From Myxocyprinus asiaticus (taxonomy: Eukaryota > Chordata > Actinopteri > Cypriniformes > Catostomidae): a DNA stretch of 64,000 nt. A program made the translations under genes and the position numbers. The notes under the pieces are model-generated. The model was not told where the DNA came from. It made no database searches and saw only the letters and a program-made list of their open reading frames with translations. The stretch is taken from positions 19,115,656-19,179,655 of the forward strand of contig NC_059348.1 of assembly GCF_019703515.2 (NCBI RefSeq), read 5' to 3'. This document shows positions 38,354 to 43,572 of the stretch, one piece after another (position 1 is the first letter of the stretch; every line of letters begins with the position of its first letter).

Positions 38354-39680
38354 CACACATCTCCAGAGTGAGGAAACGTACAGGTAGAATCACTCTGGAC
38401 CCCACACACCCTGCACACTCCCTCTTTGAACTGTTACCCTATGGCCGGCGCTACAGAGCACCGAGCGCCAGGACATCCAGGCACAAGAACAGTTTTTACC
38501 CTCAGGCCAATTTCCACATGTACAATTAAACTGCCTTCAGGACTCCCCCATAGAGCAATAATGTAAATAAATACCTCATGTACATATATAAATTCACATT
38601 TTAAATTAAATTAAACTGTACATACCCATACCTTGCACATACATTACTACTAGCACATGTCATGTGCATATGCCATTCTATGTTATATGTCCTGTTATTT
38701 GTATGCCTATTTATACTCTTACCTTGTTTTATATTCTGTGTCTCACTGTAATGTTCTGTGTGCACTTGCTTCTCCTTTCACCAAAAAATAAAATAAATAA
38801 ACAAATAAATAAATGAAGTCCTTTTGTACGTGAGAACACTTGGCAATAAAGCTCATTTTGATTCTGATTCTGATATAAATGGACATTTTTTTGGTTGTGA
38901 ATCTTAGTGGAACATGTAAATAGTTAATGTGATGAACTACACCCCTGCTAGGACACCTGCGTGAACTCAAATGGGAACTGACTTCATACTGTACAACCAC
39001 TAACATTACCTTGGGACCAGTTAATTAAAAGTAAAATGGTCTAAAGAAAAGTGAAGTTAGTTCTTAGAAAATGTGTAGCATCATGTCTTTGCAGATGCCA
39101 CTTGGTTTAGTGCATTAGGATACCTGGATCTCTGCAGCTCCAGGGCAGAGTTGGCTATCTGTCCCCCCTCTAGACAGCTGTAGTTCTGGCTGGACTGCCT
39201 GTAGGGTACAGGCAGGATTCCCTGAGTGTACGTTTGCAGTCTCCCCCTCGTCGCCGGTGGCACCGCAGAAAAAGGGGGACACAACACAGACTGGAGCACC
39301 TGAGCGCTGCAAGTATTCCCCTCCGCATCCGCACTGTACGCTGGAAGAGGAGCGGCAGCAGCGGCGGCCACGCTGGGACCCGACATCCCGGCCATGAAGC
39401 CAGCAGCTCGGGCACTGCTGAGAGCCTGGTTCGCTGCTGCGGCCAGTGCCTGCTGCTGCTGCTGCTGGCCCACTGCAGAAACCAGGCTCTGTCTAGTCCT
39501 TGCCTCCACAAACGAACTGTCCTCCTCCTCGATCTGACTGTCCCCGTCATCCTGCACGGGTCGTCCGTCCAGAGAGATGTTGCTGAGGAATGAGAGTGCA
39601 GCTTGCCTCCGCCGTGGGTCTATCACGCGCTTCCGTGTGTGCTCCAGACTGGAGTGCTTCATTTGCAGCGCGCTCGCCAT
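14793..39680 (-). CDS. cables1: CABLES1 (CDK5 and ABL enzyme substrate 1), ten exons, complete
   Basis: Adaptor that links cyclin-dependent kinases (CDK2, CDK3, CDK5) to tyrosine kinases such as ABL and WEE1 and promotes inhibitory CDK tyrosine phosphorylation; roles in cell-cycle control and neurite growth (family knowledge). Ten exons, 39680-39124, 29138-29067, 28206-28114, 26030-25953, 19779-19674, 18563-18410, 18067-17964, 16566-16460, 15542-15335 and 14933-14793, give 1620 coding bases, about 539 residues (human 633). Domains: [20 protein letters not shown] at about 21-40, a six-glutamine run at 72-77, an alanine-rich stretch, TQGILP, the serine/arginine-rich middle ([29 protein letters not shown]), then a cyclin-box-like C-terminus from about 355 ([17 protein letters not shown] to [14 protein letters not shown]). 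The N-terminus is shorter than in human. The ATG at 39680 is chosen because an in-frame TGA lies 27 bases upstream and no other in-frame ATG precedes it. CABLES2 is less likely given the middle-region match. Confidence 0.95.
14934..15334 (-). other. cables1: cables1 intron 9, no element recognised
   Basis: GT-AG intron of about 400 bases; nothing coding and no clear repeat seen. Confidence 0.7.
15335..15542 (-). CDS. cables1: cables1 exon 9
   Basis: Acceptor TGTCCTAG, donor GACGTGAGT. Reads [39 protein letters not shown] and [20 protein letters not shown], ending LLID. This is the core of the cyclin-like domain and the longest internal exon. Confidence 0.97.
15543..16459 (-). other. cables1: cables1 intron 8, nothing specific
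   Basis: GT-AG intron. Around 15930-16340 a stretch (GGTGCACTCAGTAATTTTTT on the left, AAAAAAATTACTGAGTCAAAG on the right) has short inverted ends and may be a small eroded element; otherwise nothing is recognised. Confidence 0.5.
16460..16566 (-). CDS. cables1: cables1 exon 8
   Basis: Acceptor TTCTTCACAG, donor AAGGTAAGG. Reads [20 protein letters not shown] then [15 protein letters not shown], part of the cyclin-box fold. Ends in phase 2. Confidence 0.96.
16567..17963 (-). other. cables1: cables1 intron 7
   Basis: GT-AG intron. It holds a short fish repeat at 16893-16970 (TTTGGCAGATGCATTTATCC, AGATTTACATTGCATTC). The rest is AT-rich with no recognised feature. Confidence 0.6.
17964..18067 (-). 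CDS. cables1: cables1 exon 7
   Basis: Acceptor ATACTGCAG, donor ATGGTGAGT. Reads [20 protein letters not shown] then [15 protein letters not shown], the entry to the cyclin-like domain. Ends in phase 0. Confidence 0.96.
18068..18409 (-). other. cables1: cables1 intron 6, nothing recognised
   Basis: GT-AG intron of 342 bases with no visible repeat or coding frame. Confidence 0.7.
18410..18563 (-). CDS. cables1: cables1 exon 6
   Basis: Acceptor CTCCACAG, donor ACAGGTCTG. Reads [18 protein letters not shown], then [20 protein letters not shown], ending SSLDT plus one base. A serine-rich region rich in possible phosphorylation sites. Confidence 0.95.
18672..19642. mobile_element. Inverted-repeat element with a second element nested inside (cables1 intron 5)
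   Basis: The left arm (TTCACCCTAAAATGAAAATTC, TTTACTCACCCTCA) pairs with the right arm (AGGTGAGTAAATGATTG, GAATTTTCATTTTTGGGTGAA). Between them, about 18850-19573 is a different repeat. It begins ATTAAGATGCGTCTCGGGTG and ATCACATGTGGTCAGAC, and ends with the inverse order TTAATACCAGGTGTAAACAG. No protein is encoded. A 45-base piece of the inner repeat recurs at 21703-21747. Confidence 0.6.
19674..19779 (-). CDS. cables1: cables1 exon 5
   Basis: Acceptor CCCAGCAG, donor AAGGTGAGT. Reads [18 protein letters not shown] followed by [17 protein letters not shown]. The [11 protein letters not shown] block is diagnostic of CABLES proteins. Ends in phase 0. Confidence 0.95.
19780..20579 (-). other. 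cables1: cables1 intron 4, proximal part
   Basis: AT-rich intron sequence between exon 5 and the DIRS element. ATAATATTCATATAATATAA-type low-complexity DNA lies near 20040-20090. No gene seen. Confidence 0.6.
21113..21690 (-). pseudogene. DIRS tyrosine recombinase, C-terminal remnant
   Basis: The minus-strand frame reads [67 protein letters not shown] and [11 protein letters not shown]. The H-x-x-R motif (HSTR) and the FARFY tyrosine fit the catalytic end of DIRS recombinases. The open stretch from 21586 is 157 codons, with the tyrosine at about codon 140. The domain start is lost at the deletion junction. In the intact element this enzyme would integrate the cDNA. Confidence 0.8.
21748..21763 (+). 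repeat. 16-base guanine run
   Basis: Sixteen consecutive G, followed by further G-rich tracts to about 21795. Sits at the deletion junction of the DIRS element. Able in principle to form a G-quadruplex on the plus strand. Confidence 0.9.
21764..22509 (-). pseudogene. DIRS gag-like ORF remnant
   Basis: The minus-strand frame 22509-21973 contains [19 protein letters not shown], a cysteine/histidine cluster, followed by [10 protein letters not shown] and a basic/proline-rich stretch. It continues in another frame at 21924-21733 with [18 protein letters not shown] and [12 protein letters not shown], which resembles the end of a DIRS gag domain. The frame change and the proline/glycine junction show decay. 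Confidence 0.65.
22772..23213. mobile_element. Small inverted-repeat MITE (AGGGCTGYACRATTA ends)
   Basis: The left end AGGGCTGTACGATTATGAC pairs with the right end TTAATTGTGCAGCCCT. The 440-base AT-rich interior has no coding capacity. The ends resemble dispersed hAT-type fish MITEs. A clear 8-bp target duplication was not found. Confidence 0.6.
23214..24090 (-). other. cables1: cables1 intron 4 spacer
   Basis: Unique-looking AT-rich sequence apart from the TG microsatellite. Nothing coding was recognised. Confidence 0.6.
23710..23747 (+). repeat. (TG)n microsatellite
   Basis: About 19 uninterrupted TG units in cables1 intron 4. Confidence 0.95.
24091..24900 (+). mobile_element. TTAA-bounded fold-back MITE, copy 2, with CA/TA microsatellite core
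   Basis: Begins TTAAAGGGATAGTTCACCC and ends GGGTGAACTAACACTTTAA. The arms are inverted copies along about 300 bases (ATGCAAGTGAATGGGTGCCA against TGGCACCCATTCACTTGCAT). The centre holds (CA)n at 24480-24511 and (TA)n at 24512-24577. The most complete copy in the window, inside cables1 intron 4. Confidence 0.85.
24480..24577 (+). repeat. Compound (CA)n(TA)n microsatellite
   Basis: CA repeats pass directly into over 30 TA units. Lies between the two arms of the fold-back element. Confidence 0.95.
24901..25952 (-). other. cables1: cables1 intron 4, distal part
   Basis: About 1 kb with no recognised element or coding frame. Confidence 0.6.
25953..26030 (-). CDS. cables1: cables1 exon 4
   Basis: Acceptor TTTATAG, donor GGGTATGT. 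Reads [19 protein letters not shown] then RDCSQTG. The donor is placed one base into the GGG run because only that choice keeps the frame with exon 5. Confidence 0.94.
26031..27049 (-). other. cables1: cables1 intron 3, with (AAT)n tract
   Basis: AT-rich intron. An imperfect AAT/ATT trinucleotide tract spans about 26395-26453. No other feature was recognised. Confidence 0.6.
27050..27832 (-). mobile_element. Tc1-like transposon, internally deleted, with long terminal inverted repeats
   Basis: Flanked by TA on both sides. The left end CACTCAGTGACAACTTTATT and GGAACACCTGTACACCT pairs with the right end AGGTGTACAGGTGTTCCTAA. Inversion continues inward to ATCAACCATCAGAATGGGG on the left and CCCCATTCTGATGGTTGAT on the right, giving arms of about 150 bases. 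The interior keeps only the middle of a transposase. At 783 bases it is about half the usual Tc1 length. Confidence 0.85.
27213..27551 (-). pseudogene. Tc1 transposase fragment
   Basis: The minus-strand frame reads [54 protein letters not shown] and VKDWKNIA, then a TAG in place of the usual tryptophan, then SDESRF with the first catalytic aspartate. This is the second helix-turn-helix and the start of the DDE domain. The first DNA-binding part and the rest of the catalytic core are missing. Confidence 0.85.
28114..28206 (-). CDS. cables1: cables1 exon 3
   Basis: Acceptor CATCTAG, donor GAAGGTATGC. Reads [19 protein letters not shown] followed by [13 protein letters not shown]. 93 bases. The SP within LSGSPRP is a proline-directed site in a CDK substrate protein. 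Confidence 0.95.
28308..28859. mobile_element. Small inverted-repeat MITE (CAGGGCTCAAC ends) in cables1 intron 2
   Basis: The left end AACAGGGCTCAACTTTAAGG pairs with the right end CCTTATTGTTGAGCCCTGTT. About 550 bases, with GCTGGCCCAG and GGCCCTGCTAAC-type words inside. CAGGG ends are usual in hAT elements. No transposase. The target duplication is unclear. Confidence 0.6.
29067..29138 (-). CDS. cables1: cables1 exon 2
   Basis: Acceptor ATATGCAG, donor GCAGGTATAG. Completes RSRRR and reads [21 protein letters not shown], nearly identical to mammalian CABLES1. 72 bases, phases 2 to 2. Confidence 0.95.
29139..31330 (-). other. cables1: cables1 intron 1, exon 2-proximal part
   Basis: AT-rich, with a poly-A run at 29573-29590. 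No exon or clear element was recognised. Confidence 0.6.
31330..33150. repeat. Cluster of eroded repeats in cables1 intron 1
   Basis: Recurring words TAGTATACTATA, GTAGTGTACTAC and ACAGTATACTG at 31340-31560 and 32490-33140 suggest two halves of an inverted-repeat element. Between them, 31780-32400 carries other repeat pieces (GGGACGGACTGGCC, GGGTGGCAAATCTC, GCCCCGCCCC). No coding sequence. Confidence 0.4.
33361..33390 (+). repeat. Perfect 12-bp stem hairpin
   Basis: GAGACTTTGATC, then a 6-base loop (TCACAA), then GATCAAAGTCTC. Isolated in intron sequence. It has no T-tail and no known role. Confidence 0.8.
34001..34424. mobile_element. Small inverted-repeat MITE (AGGTCGACTGATA ends)
   Basis: The left end AAAGGTCGACTGATAGTGGA and TTTTGCCCATAAC pairs with the right end AAAACCGATATATCAATCTA followed by CCTCTA. 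The ends are diverged. It carries a long A-rich run at 34108-34139. Confidence 0.5.
34428..34962. mobile_element. Putative inverted-repeat element (CTAAGGC...ATACTTT ends)
   Basis: The left end CTAAAGGCTCAGGTATACTTT and the right end AAAGTATTTGCCTTAG are imperfect inverted copies. The interior repeats AAAGCATACTTTGGTTTTC and AAGTATACCC-type words. Boundaries are tentative. Confidence 0.4.
34963..38260 (-). other. cables1: cables1 intron 1, distal part
   Basis: Mostly unique AT-rich DNA with a GC-richer patch at 35880-36180 (see findings). No exon with a supported frame and splice sites was recognised. Confidence 0.5.
38262..38345 (+). repeat. (CTAT)n then (GT)n microsatellite
   Basis: CTAT units to about 38291, then about 26 GT units, then a short ATATATAC tail. 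Confidence 0.95.
38346..38876 (+). mobile_element. 3' end of a non-LTR retrotransposon
   Basis: The plus-strand frame 38398-38529 reads [18 protein letters not shown] followed by [10 protein letters not shown], the usual C-terminal peptide of a fish LINE polyprotein. It is followed by an AT-rich 3' UTR, AATAAAGCTCATTTTG near 38845, and a terminal GATTCT repeat. Heavily 5'-truncated, about 530 bases. The clade is not certain. Confidence 0.7.
39124..39680 (-). CDS. cables1: cables1 exon 1
   Basis: Encodes residues 1 to 185 plus two bases. GC-rich relative to the surroundings. Starts [18 protein letters not shown], then the conserved [11 protein letters not shown] block, an acidic segment (QIEEED), Q6, alanine-rich runs, and ends [11 protein letters not shown]...LELQRS. 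Donor CAGGTATCC. A second ATG at codon 7 is an alternative start. Confidence 0.93.
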
Positions 39681-39767
39681 CACGGGTGCATGAATGCGTG
39701 TTTGTCAACGGAGAGGGTTCATGGTGTTTGTATGGATGTGGGCTGAAAGTGTTGGTCAAAATGCCAT
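39680..39767 (-). promoter_or_regulatory. cables1: Three short upstream ORFs before cables1
   Basis: Minus-strand uORFs: 39767-39756 (ATG in a strong GCCATGG context, MAF-stop), 39722-39705 (MNPLR-stop, in frame with cables1) and 39691-39680 (MHP-stop), whose TGA overlaps the cables1 ATG as TGATG. They matter only if the mRNA starts upstream of them. Confidence 0.5.
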
Positions 39768-39935
39768 GGCGTTGTCTTTTAAGTTCCTGCTTTCTCACTG
39801 TGTGTGTGTGTGTACACAGAAAAGCATGATCACGTGTGTGCAGTATTGTGGCAGTAGGAACATTCGTTTGACCAATAGGGATTCATGAGAACGAAGCAGC
39901 GTCTCAAAACGTAGCGAGCAGCCTAAATAGGCATC
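39681..39935 (-). promoter_or_regulatory. cables1: cables1 5' flank: putative promoter and 5' UTR
   Basis: Upstream of the start codon, on either strand, are an E-box CACGTG (39831-39836), an inverted CCAAT box (CCAAT on plus, 39872-39876) and CCTAAATAGG (39922-39931), an exact CC(A/T)6GG CArG-type site. No TATA box is clear. The transcription start is unknown, so the division between promoter and 5' UTR is inference. Confidence 0.4.
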
Positions 39936-40750
39936 ATTTTTGGCAGTCTGAGATGTCATTCACACTTCCCACGATGTTTTCCAACTGTTTTACTGTGTAA
40001 ACACGTGCTAGACGGATGTTTTTGCCCGTTGCGACGCGTTCTGCTGTTTTAATGTAATGCCCAAAAATGCCACCCAGGTAAGCGACACACAAGGTTTTGA
40101 AACACACAGCCTGATTGTTTTTTCCCCCCTCATTCTTGCTCCGCCCTTTTGGGCTACTTGGACAGGACATCTTTAACATTACATAAAAGTAAACATTGAA
40201 GGCACGGCCAGTCAGAGATAGCACGAGTTGTTGAAACCATTGCAGATATGTTTATTGTGCTTTCAAATCGAATTGAACTAAAACTCGCATAACTGTGTTG
40301 CTCCCATGAAGTTCACAAACAAATCTTCGTTCACTGGTTTCGGACAAATGCAACATAGGCAATAGAACTGCTCTCTTCTTAAAGCCTGTTAATCTTCATG
40401 ATGCTAATAATTACGTATAATATTCGATTCAGCTACTGCATATTGGAAAAACAAAAAAGGCATATGAAGAGGCTTTATAAAGTGTTATAAGAGTGTAATA
40501 AGAATGTAATAAATTTAGAGTGTGCAGATGCACATTTGGATTTCCGTGCAACCGATCGTGTTCTTTAAAACATTACGAAACTTAAATGATGAAATTTAAC
40601 ATGTTGGCACAATATATTGTAAGAACAAATATTGCACGAGTGCATTTTCCTGGTCGCACTTTAATGCACAAACAGTTATTGTTCATTTGAACAGTTATTT
40701 TCAACAGGAAAGTGCCATCTAGTGGTTAATAAAATCAATTACACATGCCT
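39936..40750. other. Region upstream of cables1, no gene recognised
   Basis: Unique AT-rich sequence with moderate GC near the promoter. Nothing coding was recognised. Confidence 0.6.
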
Positions 40751-43241
40751 GAAAGATAGTTCACCCCAAAATGAAAATTCTCTCATCATTTACTCACCCT
40801 CATGCCATTAGATGTTTACGGATTTCTTTTTTCTTTTTTTTTTTTTTTTTTTTTTGCAGAACACAAATGAAGATTTTTAGAAGAATATTTCAGCTCTGTA
40901 GATCCATACAATGTAAGTGAATGGTGGCCAGAAATTTGAAGCTCCAAAAAGCATATAAAGGCAGCCTAAAAGTAATCCATATGACTCCAGTGGTTTAATC
41001 CATGTCTTCTGAAGAAATATGATAAGTGTGTGTGAGAAACAGATCAATATTTAAGTGCTTTTTTACTATAAATTCTCCTCACTGCCCAGTAGGTGTTGAT
41101 ATGCACCAAGAATGTGAATCACCAAAAAACAAAAGAAGAACCTGCAGCTAACCATTTTTGGTTCCCAAAACGTTCTGGGAACATTAGATTTTGGTTCCTA
41201 GAAGGTTGCCAGAACATACTTTTTTAAGGTTTGTTTTTTGTTAGCCAGAAAATTTTTCTTTATGGAAATAGAACGTTCTTTTTAGGTTTACAGAACGTTC
41301 CCCTAATATCAATTTTCATTATATTAATATTTACATATTCATGCATTCATACATCATTAATCATAAATAAAGCAATCAGCCCACAATCAATGTCTTTGTT
41401 GATCCATTGTTTAATTCAAAACTTTTATCACTTAATACAAAAACATGAAAACATAGATTAAAATGTGCAAGAACTTCGTTAAAAAAAAATTAAAAAATAC
41501 ATTGTAACTGTAAAAACTGATACATTTCTGGTGAACCTCTCCACTTGAAAAAAATCCTTCCACCACTGTCATCTGTAAATTTAATAAAGCAATGAAAAAG
41601 GCAACGTAAGTTACATGGACATTAGATTAAACAATTAGATGAACAAATATAAATTAACATGAGACACAAACATGCTTTACATATTAAGACTTGTTTTGTG
41701 TATTTTGTCATAAATCTTGTCAAGGGAAGATAAAATACACTTCATCCTCTGCAGTTTGGTTCTCAGATTAATGTATTTATTTTTAAGGATGTTTTATGCA
41801 ACGTAAATTACACAATAAGTTAAACACATCATCACACATGATATGTAAATTAATAAATTAATGGATACATTTATTTCCATCTCGTTTGTTTTATCCACTC
41901 ATGTAAGGTCTCGGGTACCTCGGGCCGAATTAAAGCAGGGAAACACTAACAGGTGGATTTAAAGATGTAAGATGTACTGTAGATTTGCTGAAACATGTAT
42001 TTTTTATTTTTTTTAACTAACATTGTACAATACTGAAAACTGAGCCTTAATCTTTGTGTTTCCTCAGCACCAGACATTATGCAGATATTAAAGTAAATTA
42101 TTCCAAATAATCAATGATGTCAATACATTCGAAGGTTTTTGAAATCAGAAATGTATTGACGTAGATTAAGATTGAATAAACATTCAAATAATCTTATAGG
42201 CTAACAGATTAATGTCTTCACTCTGAAGTGTACACTTTAGCGGATCTCTGCTTCTCGTCATTAGTGGCCAATAAACAACAAAAAAGTTCCAACAATCATG
42301 CTCTTTTCGATTATATGAGTTAAATCTTTTTCAAATCAATACCAATATTGATCTAATATTTATTTAATCTCATATCTAGAAGTAAGTATTTATTGAGGAA
42401 ATCGACAAATGAATGTCAGTCAGCTAGTTACTCCTTAACATTCATCAGCGCGCAGATTTATATAGAGCAAGGGCGATTTCCAATCGACAGTGATCCTCCC
42501 TATGCCCTATTCACTCAGCTCTTGATATGGGCACTCTGAAGGGAGCATGGCATTACTGTATGAATGTACTCTTCGCTAGCAGTCTTGTGGAAAGGCCCTA
42601 AGTTGAAAAAAATAAATAAATAAAATAAAATAAATAAATATATATATATATTTGCATGTATTAGACGCAGAATATAACCTAAAATAGACAGTATAGTATA
42701 TAGTAAAACCCAAAAATAACCATTAGAGAACGTTCTGTATAAGTTATTTTAGGTTATCCCACAAAAACCACCGTTAGATTATGGTTATAAAATAAGTAAC
42801 CTAAAGAGAACGTTCTCAGAACTTTAAGAATTGGTTCCCAAAAATATAACCAAATGGGAACTATACGCTTACATTAGGGGAACGTTGTGTATGCACGCTG
42901 GGAATGTGAAAGTGTAGATTTACAGTAAAAAAAAAAAAAAATAAAAAAAAAAAAAAAATTATATTGATTTGTTTCTCACCAACACCTATCATATCACTAC
43001 TGAAAATATGGATTTACCCACTGGAGTTTTATGGATTACGTTTATGTTGCATTTATGTGCTTTTTGGAGCTTCAAAGTTCTGGTCACCATTCAGTTGCGT
43101 TGTATGGACCTACAGAGCTGAAATATTCTTCTAAAAATCTTTGTGTTCTGCAGAAGAAAGAAAGTCATAAACATCTGAGATGGCCTGAGGGTGAGGAAAT
43201 GATGAGAGAATGACATTTTATGGGTTAACTATACCTTTTAA
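40751..43241 (+). mobile_element. TTAA-family fold-back MITE, copy 3, split by a nested insertion
   Basis: The left arm (40751 to about 41144) starts GATAGTTCACCCCAAAATG and runs through TTTCAGCTCTGTAGATCC to GAATGTGAATCACC. The right arm (about 42905 to 43241) starts GAATGTGAAAGTGTAG and returns the inverse words (GACCTACAGAGCTGAAATA), ending GGGTTAACTATACC. About 1.75 kb of another repeat lies between them. The left arm has a 25-T run near 40830-40855. Confidence 0.75.
41145..42904. mobile_element. Nested repeat rich in GGTTCCC and AACGTTC words
   Basis: The left end holds TTTTTGGTTCCCAAAACG, GTTCTGGGAAC and AGAACGTTC. The right end holds the inverse set: GAACGTTCTC, TTGGTTCCCAAAAATATAAC and GGGGAACGTTG. 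The AT-rich middle codes for nothing recognised. It interrupts the fold-back element, so it arrived later. The class is unknown. Confidence 0.55.
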
Positions 43242-43572
43242 ACAATTGTGCCATGAAAATGACCTGCATGTACTAAAATAAATGAAAATCAATAAGGTAA
43301 AGACGATGAAAATAAATATCTGGACGGTTAATTGAGGTAGTGTTTTGCAGTGCATTTCCTATGCGGTAATGAGCATTGAGCTCGCTGTCCACTAGATGGA
43401 GCTGTAGTGTAAATTAATCGCTTTAAGGATTTTATCCCCCTGCTAATGGAGTGTATGAAATACCTTCTATGAATTGAATGAGGGAGGGGAAATAAACCAG
43501 TGATGAAATGTTTCACATTCAAGTTAATTTGCCATTTGTAACAGATTGGAATTCTTACTCAATCAGTTCTCT

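Noticed and set aside
39234..39593. Open frame of 119 codons on the plus strand over cables1 exon 1
   Set aside because: It is antisense to a conserved exon and its openness follows from GC-rich codon use.
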